A stretch of 64,000 bases of DNA from Betaproteobacteria bacterium HGW-Betaproteobacteria-11 (GTDB taxonomy: Bacteria > Pseudomonadota > Gammaproteobacteria > Burkholderiales > Rhodocyclaceae): assembly GCA_002842395.1 (NCBI GenBank), contig PHCV01000001.1, positions 186,001 through 250,000 on the forward strand, read 5' to 3'. The position numbers were made by a program, and so were the translations under genes. Under the pieces are notes generated by a model that was given only the letters and a program-made list of their open reading frames with translations, searched no databases and had not been told where the DNA came from. Positions 38,380-47,419 of this stretch are shown piece after piece; position 1 is the stretch's first letter; each line of letters opens with the position of its first letter.

Positions 38380-39882
38380 GTGGATCTTCCTGTGATTGCC
38401 CCCGAAGCGCCCAAAGCCGGCGGTTGCAGCGCCGGAAGTTGCGGTTCCACTGCCAGCCAGGTGGACGGCATGTCGGACGAGATCCGCGCCCGGGTGCAGG
38501 ATCATCCCTGCTATTCCGAGGACGCCCACCACTACTTCGCGCGCATGCACGTGGCGGTGGCGCCGGCCTGCAACATCCAGTGCCATTACTGCAATCGCAA
38601 GTACGACTGCGCCAACGAATCGCGTCCCGGGGTCGTTTCCGAAGTGCTGACGCCCGCCCAGGCGGTGAAGAAGACCCTGGTCGTGGCGGCGACCATTCCG
38701 CAGATGACGGTGCTCGGCATCGCCGGCCCCGGTGATCCCCTGGCCAACCCGGAACGCACGTTCGAGACTTTCCGTCAGCTCGCCGAAAAGGCGCCGGACA
38801 TCAAGCTGTGCGTGTCGACCAACGGCCTCGCGTTGCCCGCGCATGTCGAGGAATTGGCCAAGCACAACATCGACCACGTCACCATCACCATCAACTGCGT
38901 GGACCCGGACGTCGGCGCCAAAATCTATCCGTGGATCTTCTGGAAGAACAAGCGCATCCATGGCCGCGAAGGTGCCGCGATCCTGATCGAGCAACAGCAG
39001 AAGGGGCTGGAGATGCTGGTCGCGCGCGGCATTCTGGTCAAGGTCAATTCGGTGCTGATTCCCGGCGTCAATGATCAGCACCTGAAAGAAGTATCGAAGA
39101 TCGTCAAGGCCAAGGGCGCCTTTCTGCACAACGTCATGCCGCTGATCGCCGAGGCCGAGCACGGCACCTTCTATGGCGTGATGGGGCAGCGCAGCCCGAA
39201 ACCTGCCGAACTGAAGGAATTGCAGGATGCCTGCGCAGGCGACATGAACATGATGCGCCACTGTCGCCAGTGCCGCGCCGACGCGGTCGGACTGCTCGGC
39301 GAAGATCGCGGCGACGAGTTCACCCTGGACAAGATCGAGGCCATGGAGATCGACTATGCAGCCGCCATGCAGGTGCGCGCCGAACTGCGGGCCCAGGTCA
39401 CCGCCGAACTGGAAGCCAAGCGGCAGAAAGCCCATGCACCGGCCACGCAAGTCATCCAGTTCATGCCCCGTGCCGAGGCCGCCAAACCCGCCGGCCGTCC
39501 GGTGCTGATGGCGGTGGCGGCCAAGGGCGGGCTGGTCGCGGTGCACTTCGGTCATGCCAGGGAATTCCTGGTCTACGAGGCCTCGGCGGCTGGCGCCAAG
39601 TTCGTCGGTCATCGCAAGGCCGAGCAGTATTGCGCCGGCGACGAGACCTGCGGTGACGGCGAGTCCGTGCTCGACAAGACCATCAGGGCGCTGGAGGGCT
39701 GCGAGGTGGTGCTGTGCTCCAAGATCGGCTTTGAACCCTGGGGCAATCTGGAAACCGCCGGCATCCAGCCCAACGGCGAACATGCCATGGAGCCGATCGA
39801 GGAGGCGGTGATGGCGGTGTGGAACGAAATGCTGGCGGCGGGCAAGCTTGACGCCAAGCCAGCGGCGGCAAAATGCGCGTGA
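38380..39882 (+). CDS. nifB: NifB, radical-SAM FeMo-co precursor synthase
   Basis: 500 residues from GTG 38380, which has GGAG at seven bases; a TTG at 38341 lies within the promoter and is rejected. The radical-SAM motif CNIQCHYC gives Cys 64, 68 and 71; other cluster ligands are in MRHCRQCRADAVG. A C-terminal NifX-like domain (PVLMAVAAKGGLVAVHFGHAREFLVYE, about 375-490) completes the two-domain form. NifB makes NifB-co, the 8Fe-9S-C core of FeMo-co. It heads a nifB-fdx-nifO-FDP-fdx-FeSII-draG run. Confidence 0.97.
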   Translation: MDLPVIAPEAPKAGGCSAGSCGSTASQVDGMSDEIRARVQDHPCYSEDAHHYFARMHVAVAPACNIQCHYCNRKYDCANESRPGVVSEVLTPAQAVKKTLVVAATIPQMTVLGIAGPGDPLANPERTFETFRQLAEKAPDIKLCVSTNGLALPAHVEELAKHNIDHVTITINCVDPDVGAKIYPWIFWKNKRIHGREGAAILIEQQQKGLEMLVARGILVKVNSVLIPGVNDQHLKEVSKIVKAKGAFLHNVMPLIAEAEHGTFYGVMGQRSPKPAELKELQDACAGDMNMMRHCRQCRADAVGLLGEDRGDEFTLDKIEAMEIDYAAAMQVRAELRAQVTAELEAKRQKAHAPATQVIQFMPRAEAAKPAGRPVLMAVAAKGGLVAVHFGHAREFLVYEASAAGAKFVGHRKAEQYCAGDETCGDGESVLDKTIRALEGCEVVLCSKIGFEPWGNLETAGIQPNGEHAMEPIEEAVMAVWNEMLAAGKLDAKPAAAKCA

Positions 39883-39946
39883 GGCTCAGCGTGATTTCCC
39901 TCATTCCGCAAAACAGGACTCGTCACACCGGCGGTCTCGGCACACC

Positions 39947-39974
39947 CGTGATTCCGGCTTCCGCCGGAATCACG
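39947..39974. repeat. REP-like palindrome after nifB
   Basis: CGTGATTCCGGC and GCCGGAATCACG are perfect 12-bp arms with a TTCC loop. The text resembles common proteobacterial REP sequences and may end nifB transcription in part. Confidence 0.75.
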
Positions 39975-40011
39975 AATCGCATTCACGTAGCATTTTCGCG
40001 CTAGGAAGATC

Positions 40012-40374
40012 ATGGCACTCGAAATCATCGAAAGCTGCGTAAATTGCTGGGCCTGCGCCCCGCTGTGTCCCAACCAGGCGATCATTCCACCGGCGCCGCG
40101 CGAGAAACGCGCCGGGCCGCCCCAAGCGTTTCTCGGCCCCCTGGGGGGAGAACGCAGCGACGCTGCGTTTTCGGGGGGGAGCCATTTCCTGATTGACGCC
40201 GACAAGTGCACCGAGTGCGTCGGCGACCATGCCGATGCCCAGTGCGTGGCCATTTGTCCGATCGAGGGAGCGATCCTCGATGAGCTTGGCGTCGAGATGA
40301 ATCCGCCCGGCTCGCTGACCGGTATTCCGCCCGAGCGCTGGGCGGCGGCGCAGGCCGAGATTGCCGCGCGATGA
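40012..40374 (+). CDS. nif-type 4Fe-4S ferredoxin with an in-frame repeat insertion
   Basis: 120 residues. The two cluster motifs CVNCWACAPLCPNQAI (residues 9-24) and CTECVGDHADAQCVAICPIEGAI (about 66-88) match 2[4Fe-4S] ferredoxins encoded after nifB (FdxN type), which are usually 65-95 residues. Between them about 33 extra residues (PPAPREKRAGPPQAFLG to SDAAFSGGSH) are encoded by a palindromic repeat-like segment (40085-40187). The frame stays open and both motifs are complete, so the protein may be functional. The stop codon lies inside an 18-bp inverted repeat. Confidence 0.88.
   Translation: MALEIIESCVNCWACAPLCPNQAIIPPAPREKRAGPPQAFLGPLGGERSDAAFSGGSHFLIDADKCTECVGDHADAQCVAICPIEGAILDELGVEMNPPGSLTGIPPERWAAAQAEIAAR
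40085..40187. repeat. Palindromic insertion within the ferredoxin gene
   Basis: Two hairpins are visible: CGAGAAACGC pairs with GCGTTTCTCG, and AACGCAGCG pairs with CGCTGCGTT, flanked by C/G runs. The segment separates the two cluster motifs of the ferredoxin and keeps the reading frame. Confidence 0.65.
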
Positions 40375-40401
40375 ACGCAGCGTGTTCATCGCGCGGCAAT
40401 C
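40359..40401. repeat. 18-bp perfect inverted repeat over the ferredoxin stop
   Basis: Arms 40359-40376 and 40384-40401 are exact complements with a seven-base loop; the TGA (40372-40374) is inside the left arm. The last codons of the gene are thus duplicated in inverse just downstream. A second hairpin (CCCGG-TCTTT-CCGGG) follows at about 40402. Confidence 0.85.
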
Positions 40402-40495
40402 CCGGTCTTTCCGGGATGGGGGCCTGTCCCCCCGCCCCTTCCCTCGGGGAAGGGATGGCCGATCAGCGCCTGCCGGCGCCATCGGGTGAGTGACC

Positions 40496-40990
40496 ATGGC
40501 CACCGTTACTTTCTACGAAAAGACCGGATGCTCGGGCAATGCCCGGCAGAAGGCGCTGCTGGTCGCTTCCGGCCATCGGGTGGAGGCGCGCGACCTGTGC
40601 CATACCGCATGGAGCAATACGGCCCTGCTGGCCTTTCTTGGCGGCCTGCCGGTCATGCAGTGGTTCAACCTGTCGGCGCCGGCGCTCAAGTCGGGCGAGA
40701 TCGTGCCTGATGAACTTGACGAAGCGACGGCACTGGCGCTGCTGCGCGACAACCCGCTGCTGATTCGCCGGCCGCTCATGCAGGTCGGCGAGGAACGAAA
40801 AGTCGGCTTTGACGCCACGGCGGTGGCGGCGTGGATCGGCCTCACGGCGATTCCCGCCGGCAATCTGGAGGGTTGTCCTCATCCGGCCACCGCGCCGAGC
40901 GTGTGTTATGCGCAGACGGGGGGCGGCAGCGCCATGCCTTGCCGGTTCGATGAGGGGGCGCCCGATGCTGCCGTCTGCTGTCCGCCCTGA
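40496..40990 (+). CDS. nifO: ArsC-like nitrogenase-associated protein (NifO-like)
   Basis: 164 residues from ATG 40496. The thioredoxin-like start ATVTFYEKTGCSGNARQKALLVASGHRVEARDL and the end of the fold RPLMQVGEERKVGFDATAVAAWIGL are typical of the ArsC/Spx-related proteins encoded in nif clusters (NifO). CSGN in place of an ArsC active-site loop argues against arsenate reduction. A Cys-rich tail (LEGCPHPATAPSVCYA, AVCCPP) is unusual. The 3' end overlaps the next gene by 26 bases. Confidence 0.85.
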   Translation: MATVTFYEKTGCSGNARQKALLVASGHRVEARDLCHTAWSNTALLAFLGGLPVMQWFNLSAPALKSGEIVPDELDEATALALLRDNPLLIRRPLMQVGEERKVGFDATAVAAWIGLTAIPAGNLEGCPHPATAPSVCYAQTGGGSAMPCRFDEGAPDAAVCCPP

Positions 40991-42230
40991 TTGCGCCGTG
41001 GCGGTAGCCTCCGGTGTGCATTGGATCGGCGCGCTGGATCCCGATCTGCGCAGCTTCGACATCATCCTGCGCACCGCCAACGGCACCAGCTACAACGCTT
41101 ATGCGGTGCGTGGCAGCGCCGGGGTCGCCATCATCGACACGGTCAAGGCTAGCTATGCCGAGAGCTTTTTCCGCCGCCTGGAATCGGTCGCTGGCTACGA
41201 CGAGATCACCACCATCGTGCTCAACCACCTGGAGCCCGACCATTCCGGCGCGCTGCCGGAACTGCTGCGTCGCGCGCCGGCGGCGACTCTGTATGTCTCG
41301 CATCAGGCGCGGCCGATGCTGAAGGGGCTGTTCGATCCGGCGGAATTCGAACATCGCATCGTCGCCGTCGGCACCGGCGACACGGCGGATCTGGGCGACC
41401 GTCAGCTCGAATTCATCAACACGCCCTATCTGCACTGGCCGGACACGCAATGCACCTGGCTGGCCGCGACCGGCACGCTGTTTTCGGGCGACTTTCTCGG
41501 TTGTCATTATTGCGATCCGCGGCTGTTCAACGATGCCGTCGGCGATTTCCGCTTTTCCTTCGAGTATTACTATGCGCATATCATGCGACCCTTCCGCGCC
41601 CATGTGCGCGAGGCGCTCGACCTGATCGAGCCGCTGCCGCTGCGGACGATCGCACCCGGCCATGGCCCGATCCTGCGCGACGATCCGCGCGACTATGTGC
41701 GTCGCTACCGCGCCCTGTCGGCGCCCAGTCTGCATGGCGCCGACTCGAAGACGCTGCTGGTGTTCTACATCTCGGCCTACGGCGCCACGCGGCGCATGGC
41801 CGAGGCGGTGGCGGCCGGCGCCGAGCAGGTTGGCGATGTGCGCGTCTCGCTCTACGACATCGAAGGCAGCGAACCGCAGCCCTTCGTCGATCTGATCGAG
41901 GAAGCCGATGCCCTGCTGTTCGGCAGTCCGACCATCAACGGCGATGCGGTCAAGCCGGTATGGGACCTGCTTTCCTCGCTGACCATGGTCGATGTCAAGG
42001 GCAAGCTCGGCGCGGCCTTCGGCTCCTACGGCTGGAGCGGCGAGGCCGTGCCGATGATCGAGGATCGCCTGCGCCGGCTCAAGCTGCGCGTGCCGGTCGC
42101 CGGCGTCAAGGCCCGGCTCGAACCTACCGGGGACGAATTCGCCGCCTGCCGCGAACTGGGTCGGCAGACCGCGCTGCATCTGCTGGGCCGTGCCGAACAC
42201 CGCGTGGTCGACATGGCGTCACTCACGTGA
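40965..42230 (+). CDS. Flavodiiron protein (FprA/NorV-like, without rubredoxin)
   Basis: 421 residues. The beta-lactamase-like diiron domain has NHLEPDHSGAL (His88, Glu90, Asp92, His93), LHWPDT, FSGDFLG and APGHGPIL; a flavodoxin domain starts with VFYISAYGATRRMAEAVA (about 265) and continues to SYGWSGEAVPM. Such proteins reduce O2 or NO. In the nif island, oxygen removal to protect nitrogenase is the likely role (inference). ATG 40965 is inside the end of nifO. The stop codon lies in a 17-bp inverted repeat. Confidence 0.92.
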   Translation: MLPSAVRPDCAVAVASGVHWIGALDPDLRSFDIILRTANGTSYNAYAVRGSAGVAIIDTVKASYAESFFRRLESVAGYDEITTIVLNHLEPDHSGALPELLRRAPAATLYVSHQARPMLKGLFDPAEFEHRIVAVGTGDTADLGDRQLEFINTPYLHWPDTQCTWLAATGTLFSGDFLGCHYCDPRLFNDAVGDFRFSFEYYYAHIMRPFRAHVREALDLIEPLPLRTIAPGHGPILRDDPRDYVRRYRALSAPSLHGADSKTLLVFYISAYGATRRMAEAVAAGAEQVGDVRVSLYDIEGSEPQPFVDLIEEADALLFGSPTINGDAVKPVWDLLSSLTMVDVKGKLGAAFGSYGWSGEAVPMIEDRLRRLKLRVPVAGVKARLEPTGDEFAACRELGRQTALHLLGRAEHRVVDMASLT

Positions 42231-42243
42231 CGCCATGTCGACC
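42206..42243. repeat. 17-bp perfect inverted repeat over the flavodiiron stop
   Basis: Arms 42206-42222 and 42227-42243 are exact complements with loop TCAC; the TGA (42228-42230) is in the right arm. It is followed directly by AAAACGCCCGCCCC, the start of a C-rich repeat copy. Confidence 0.85.
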
Positions 42244-42400
42244 GAAAACGCCCGCCCCTCCCATCCGTCCACGGCAGGCTTTGCACAGCCTGCCGGCTGC
42301 GGCGGCGCGAAGCGGTGCTTCGCGAAACCCCGCCTCCGCCCCCTCGCGGGGAGGCGACTACATCAGTTCGCTTCGCTCAATTTCAGCACACAGACCTACT
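42237..42400. repeat. C-rich dispersed repeat after the flavodiiron gene
   Basis: It reads AAACGCCCGCCCCTCCCATC, then a GGCAGGC-TTTGCACA-GCCTGCC hairpin, CGCGAAGCGGTGCTTCGCG, CCCCCTCGCGGGGAGG and TTCGCTTCGCTC. It shares the CTCCCATCCG-CCACGGC block with the copy at 51060. Confidence 0.65.
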
Positions 42401-42403
42401 TAA

Positions 42404-42706
<303 letters not shown>

Positions 42707-42750
42707 GGCCGGACTTTCCCCATTCATCAACCACATCAGCGGAGCTCATC

Positions 42751-43125
42751 ATGGCCAACATCACGTTTTCCAGCAAACTGCACAAGGACAAGACCGTCTA
42801 TGCCATCGCCGGCAGCCACAAGCAAACCATTCTCGAACTGGCCAAGGCAAACCACATCCCGATCGACTTTTCCTGCGGCGACGGCGAATGCGGCACCTGC
42901 CTGGTCAAGGTCAGCAGCATCGACAAGGCCAGCCACAACAAGTACGGTCACATGGGCGGCCCGCTCAATGCCCGTGAAGTGGCGGTGCTGAAGGAAATGG
43001 GCAAGATCAGCCAGGCACAGATCGAGCAGATGTACGTCGATGACCTGCCGCCGACCGAATGGCGTCTGGCCTGCCAGTACATCGTGCGCGACGAAGACAT
43101 CCTGGTCGATTACCCGAGCCGGTGA
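42751..43125 (+). CDS. FeSII (Shethna protein II)-like 2Fe-2S protective ferredoxin
   Basis: 124 residues. The cluster motif CGDGECGTCLVKV (about 46-58) and the end DLPPTEWRLACQYIVRDEDILVDY match the Azotobacter FeSII protein, including the internal helical insert (NAREVAVLKEMGKISQAQIEQM). FeSII binds oxidised nitrogenase and locks it in an oxygen-tolerant, inactive complex. The stop overlaps the draG GTG start. Confidence 0.88.
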   Translation: MANITFSSKLHKDKTVYAIAGSHKQTILELAKANHIPIDFSCGDGECGTCLVKVSSIDKASHNKYGHMGGPLNAREVAVLKEMGKISQAQIEQMYVDDLPPTEWRLACQYIVRDEDILVDYPSR

Positions 43126-44039
43126 ACGGCCGTCCGGCCGCCGTGCCTGACGCGGTTCTGGCACGGGCCGAAGCCGCTTATCTCGGTCTCGCCTTGGGCG
43201 ATGCCCTCGGCGCCACGGTCGAATTCATGACCCCGCGCGAGATCGTGCATCGCTTTGCGCACCAGGGCGGCGTGCACCGCGAGCTCATCGGCGGCGGCTG
43301 GCTCAGGCTGCGGCCGGGGCAGGTGACCGACGACACCACCATGGCGCTGGCGCTGGGCGCATCGATTCTGTCCAATCAGGGGCGGGTCGAGCCGCTGGCC
43401 TGCGCGCAGGCCTTCGATGCCTGGATGCGCGCCAAGCCGGTCGACATCGGCAACACCGTGCGCCGCAACCTGATCCGTTTTCGCGCCACGGGCGAGTCCG
43501 CGGCGCCTGCCTCCGAGCACGATGCCGGCAACGGCGCCGCGATGCGCGTGCTGCCCGTGGCGCTCGCCACCTTCGGCCGGCCCGAAGCCGCGGTGCGCGC
43601 CGCCTGTCGCGCTCAGGCCCATGTCACCCATCACAACGCGCTGTCCGACGCCGCCTGCGAATTCCTCGTGCTGGCGGTACAGGATTTCCTGCGCGGCGAT
43701 TCGCTGCGGCAGGTCTTGCGCCAGCGCATCGCGCCGCTGCTGCTGGAGCAGCCAGCGCTGGCCTTTCGCCAGCGGGCGCGGCGCGAGAACCCCAGCGGCT
43801 GGATCGTCGAAACCATGCAGGCCGTGCTGCAGGCGCTGGTCGATGGCGATGGCTTCGAGAATTGCCTGGTCGATGTCGTCAATCGCGGCGGCGACGCCGA
43901 TACCACCGGCGCCATCGCCGGCATGCTGGCCGGTGCGCTCTACGGGCGCGAGGCCCTGCCCGCCCGCTGGCTCAAGGTGCTCGATCCGGCGATTCGCGAG
44001 GCGTGCGCGGCGCAGGCGCGGCGGCTGGTTGCGTCTTGA
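43122..44039 (+). CDS. draG: Dinitrogenase reductase activating glycohydrolase DraG
   Basis: 305 residues from GTG 43122, which overlaps the FeSII stop. The ADP-ribosylglycohydrolase manganese ligands are in GQVTDDTTMALAL (about 66-78) and NRGGDADTTGAIAGMLAGALYG (about 254-275). DraG removes ADP-ribose from NifH when ammonium is gone. It is separated from draT here and co-transcribed with nifB-side genes; its 3' end overlaps the hemerythrin gene by 68 bases in convergent orientation. Confidence 0.95.
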   Translation: MNGRPAAVPDAVLARAEAAYLGLALGDALGATVEFMTPREIVHRFAHQGGVHRELIGGGWLRLRPGQVTDDTTMALALGASILSNQGRVEPLACAQAFDAWMRAKPVDIGNTVRRNLIRFRATGESAAPASEHDAGNGAAMRVLPVALATFGRPEAAVRAACRAQAHVTHHNALSDAACEFLVLAVQDFLRGDSLRQVLRQRIAPLLLEQPALAFRQRARRENPSGWIVETMQAVLQALVDGDGFENCLVDVVNRGGDADTTGAIAGMLAGALYGREALPARWLKVLDPAIREACAAQARRLVAS

Positions 44040-44409
44040 GGCGGGCGGCCAGGGCGCTATCCATGGTGACCAGATGCTTCCCGAACCAGTCGGGCATGCC
44101 GAGGGCGACATAGCTCCGCGCCAGACCGAGACGGCCGGCGGCGACACCGCGGCCGACCAGCGCCAATTCGCCCAGCACCCGGTGGTGTTCGCTTTCGTGC
44201 TCGTCGATGGCCGGGAAGCGGCAGTCGCGCATCAGCCGGCTTTCGTTTTCGAAGTGGGCCCGGGTGTGCAGGAGCAGGGCCTGGAACAGGTGCGGGAATT
44301 GCGCATCGCCGGCGTGTGCCAGATCATTCAGTTCCCGCACGAATTCTTCATGCGTGGCGTCCATCTCCGCTACGCCGACGGCATGAATCTCCGGCTTCCA
44401 GTTCAGCAT
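43972..44409 (-). CDS. Bacteriohemerythrin
   Basis: 145 residues. The hemerythrin ligand pattern is present: H-AVGVAEMDATHEEFVRELN, HTRAHFENESRLM (HxxxE) and DEHESEHHRVLGEL (HxxxH), then the C-terminal His/Asp region FGKHLVTMDSAL. Such single-domain proteins bind O2 with a diiron site. It overlaps the SIR2-like gene by seven bases and would be driven by the same sigma-54 promoter; oxygen storage or sensing near nitrogenase is inferred. Confidence 0.88.
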   Translation of the reverse strand: MLNWKPEIHAVGVAEMDATHEEFVRELNDLAHAGDAQFPHLFQALLLHTRAHFENESRLMRDCRFPAIDEHESEHHRVLGELALVGRGVAAGRLGLARSYVALGMPDWFGKHLVTMDSALAARLKTQPAAAPAPRTPRESPDRAP

Positions 44410-45257
44410 GCCGCGCACTCCGTCGCGCCGGTCAGTTCCGCAACGTCGGCTTCGACGAGTTCGATGCCTTGCCGTTTGCAGAAGCGGCGCTCCTTGTCGG
44501 TGGGGTCGGCGATCAGCGCCCAGCCGGCGGGCTCCTTCGCCGCGTCGTAGATCAGGTCGGAGAACACCATGCGTTCCGAATCGCGGTTCAGGCGCATGCC
44601 CAGCAACAGGTAGCGCTTGCCCTTGCGGCGCGTCTTGACGAAACCCGGCACGGCGAAGCCGCCCATCAGCTCGGTGATGTAATCGACATAGTCGGCATCG
44701 GAGGCGATGTAGCTCGACCGCGGCAGCGGCGCGCCCATCGGTTTGAACAGGACCGGCAGCGAGGCATCGGCCTGCTCCGGCGAAATTTCGCGGTAGGCGC
44801 CGCCGTCCGCGGCGAACAGCTTGAAACGGTAGTCGGTGCCGCCGATGCGGGCGCAGCCGAGGACCAACAGATGCGGCGTGGCGGCGTAACTGTCCTGCAA
44901 CTGGGTGTCGCGGTTGATGTCGATCACATAGGGCGGGGCGATTGCGGCCAGCCAGTCGTGCACGCCGGCCCGGGTCCATTTTGTCGTGCCATAGGTGGCG
45001 TCGAGAAAGCGGGTGACGGCGCTGCGCCCGCGCTTGAGTTCGATGTTCATCGCCGCGCGCGGGAATTCGTACATCAGCTTGGGCGCCATCGGCTGGCCGT
45101 TGTTCATGGCCAGGATCAGTTGCTCGCTGGTGGCGGGCATCGCCCGGCCGTCGGCGATCGAGGTCACGTCGGCCAGCACGCCTGGTCCAAGGTAGGGAAC
45201 GATGCTGCCGTCGGCGAGGCCGGCGTGCCATTGCTGGCGAAGGTCGTTGAGGATCAT
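44403..45257 (-). CDS. SIR2-like domain protein, nif-associated
   Basis: 284 residues. The start GSIVPYLGPGVLADVTS resembles the Rossmann-type NAD-binding opening of SIR2_2 proteins, and PPYVIDINRDTQLQDSYAATPHLLVLGCARIGGTDYRF (about 108-145) resembles the SIR2 core. The conserved deacylase Cys cluster is absent. Known relatives act as NADases or are of unknown role; here it is paired with hemerythrin beside draT, another NAD-using enzyme. GGAG precedes the ATG at eight bases. A sigma-54 promoter and NifA site lie upstream. Confidence 0.75.
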   Translation of the reverse strand: MILNDLRQQWHAGLADGSIVPYLGPGVLADVTSIADGRAMPATSEQLILAMNNGQPMAPKLMYEFPRAAMNIELKRGRSAVTRFLDATYGTTKWTRAGVHDWLAAIAPPYVIDINRDTQLQDSYAATPHLLVLGCARIGGTDYRFKLFAADGGAYREISPEQADASLPVLFKPMGAPLPRSSYIASDADYVDYITELMGGFAVPGFVKTRRKGKRYLLLGMRLNRDSERMVFSDLIYDAAKEPAGWALIADPTDKERRFCKRQGIELVEADVAELTGATECAAC

Positions 45258-45290
45258 TGGATGGACTCCGGGTTGGGTACGGAGCTACGT

Positions 45291-45304
45291 GCAAGAAGCG
45301 CACC
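45291..45304 (-). promoter_or_regulatory. Sigma-54 promoter of the SIR2-hemerythrin operon
   Basis: The minus strand reads GGGTGCGCTTCTTGCACG: GG and GC are ten bases apart, with the strong TTGCA -12 element. The predicted start lies about 22 bases before the ATG. Confidence 0.8.
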
Positions 45305-45344
45305 CGGCGCGAAAGCCCCGTCCTGACAGGGGCGCAACGGGAAT

Positions 45345-45360
45345 TGTCGGGCCTGCGACA
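45345..45360. promoter_or_regulatory. NifA site upstream of the SIR2-like gene
   Basis: TGTCGGGCCTGCGACA fits TGT-N10-ACA and is a near-perfect palindrome at its ends. It lies 41 bases upstream of the -24 element. Confidence 0.75.
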
Positions 45361-45386
45361 AAAAAGTCGGCGCTGGCGCCACGCCG
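45360..45386 (+). repeat. Dispersed 25-bp repeat, copy 11 (intergenic, draT-SIR2)
   Basis: Plus orientation, AAAAAAGTCGGCGCTGGCGC then CACGCCG. It abuts the NifA site, sharing its last base. Confidence 0.8.
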
Positions 45387-45405
45387 ATTTGCAATTTGCG
45401 CAAGC

Positions 45406-46326
45406 CTAGGCCGTCGCCAGGCGCACCCGGTAGAGTCCGCCGATCACCACGTACTCGTCCTCGGCCTTGAGCATGCCGGGCAGCAGCTGGCTGAAGAAGG
45501 CGATCTTGGGCAGGGGCACGTCGACGATGAGAATCTGGTCGCCGAATTCGCCGGCCCGTTCGCGCGAGCGGGAGAACGAGCTGACGTTGTTGAGCAGCAC
45601 CACCGGGGCGCTCGCTCCGTTTGGCCGGTCGCCAGCGGTGATGATTTCGTGATCGCCCAGCCGGTTGACGCCGCGGTACAGGCGGATATGCGTGCGCCGC
45701 GGAAACTGGCGGGCCAGTTCGTACTGGCCATAGGTGTAGAGCAGGTCGAGCTGCGCCTCCAGCGCATTGGTGCCGTAAAGCCCCGCCGCGCGCATCGCGA
45801 CATAGCGCTGCCAGGCCGGGCTGCCCGGTTCGCGCAGCGATTCGCCGTGATGGCGCGGCATCAGGCCGAAACGCGACTCGACCCAGCCCTTGAGCACGGC
45901 GGCTTCGCGTCCGTCGGGAGCGAAAGCCCAGCCGCGCACCACGCGCAGGTAGCTGGCCCGGCCCCGCGTTCCCGGCTGGCCGGCGGTGAGCCCGGCCTCC
46001 TCCGGGTGCGCCAGCCGGAAATGGGACGTCATGTAACCGATAAAACGCCGCGCTCGTTCGTCGGGTTCCGCGATGTCGTCGAGCAGTTCGAACAGGGGAC
46101 GGTGGAGGGCCGCCACGCCGTCGAGGGCCAGCGCCGCGGGTGAGCGCTGGAAGGTGAGCCCGCCGAGGATCGTCGCCGGCAGGTTGCAGCGATTGATCGG
46201 CAGCCGGGCATGGCGGGGCAGGGGCGGCGGGAGGTTTTCCTTGTCGGGGGCGCGACAAAGTGCACCGTCGATGTCGCACATCGAGGCTGCCGGAGGATGG
46301 TCGGTTGTCGATGAAAGGCTGGCCAC
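45406..46326 (-). CDS. draT: NAD-dinitrogenase reductase ADP-ribosyltransferase DraT
   Basis: 306 residues from ATG 46326; a second in-frame ATG at about 46281 (MCDIDGAL) may be the true start, because the family begins near LPINRCNLPATILGGLTFQ. Conserved text includes HFRLAHPEEAG, YLRVVRGWAFAPDGREAAVLKGWVESRFGL and LYRGVNRLGDHEI, with LLNNVSSFSRSRERAGEFGDQI. DraT ADP-ribosylates the key Arg of NifH on ammonium or energy loss. It is divergent from nifH, and the nifH NifA site lies inside its 5' coding region. Confidence 0.94.
   Translation of the reverse strand: MASLSSTTDHPPAASMCDIDGALCRAPDKENLPPPLPRHARLPINRCNLPATILGGLTFQRSPAALALDGVAALHRPLFELLDDIAEPDERARRFIGYMTSHFRLAHPEEAGLTAGQPGTRGRASYLRVVRGWAFAPDGREAAVLKGWVESRFGLMPRHHGESLREPGSPAWQRYVAMRAAGLYGTNALEAQLDLLYTYGQYELARQFPRRTHIRLYRGVNRLGDHEIITAGDRPNGASAPVVLLNNVSSFSRSRERAGEFGDQILIVDVPLPKIAFFSQLLPGMLKAEDEYVVIGGLYRVRLATA
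46242..46257. promoter_or_regulatory. NifA upstream activator site of nifH
   Basis: TGTCGGGGGCGCGACA fits TGT-N10-ACA. It is 99 bases upstream of the nifH -24 element and falls within the beginning of draT. Confidence 0.85.
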
Positions 46327-46348
46327 GTCAGGGTTCCCGAGAAATTAA

Positions 46349-47332
<984 letters not shown>

Positions 47333-47400
47333 CGCCGGCACTGCAAGCCTATCGCAATCCGTGTTTACCTTTTGGCGCCGTGCACGCATGAGTGCCGGCG
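47333..47400. repeat. Inverted repeat spanning the nifH-nifD gap
   Basis: CGCCGGCACT (47333-47342), directly after the nifH stop, pairs perfectly with AGTGCCGGCG (47391-47400). An alternative local hairpin GGCGCCG-TGCACGCATGAGTG-CCGGCGCC exists in the right half. Structures here commonly stabilise the nifH transcript and lower nifDK expression. Confidence 0.65.
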
Positions 47401-47419
47401 CCCCCTAAGGAGAAGCAAG

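Noticed and set aside
40796-40826. AAAAGTCGGCTTTGACGCCACGG in nifO as another repeat copy
   Set aside because: VGFDATAVAAWIG is conserved in this protein family, so the similarity to the dispersed repeat is explained by the protein.
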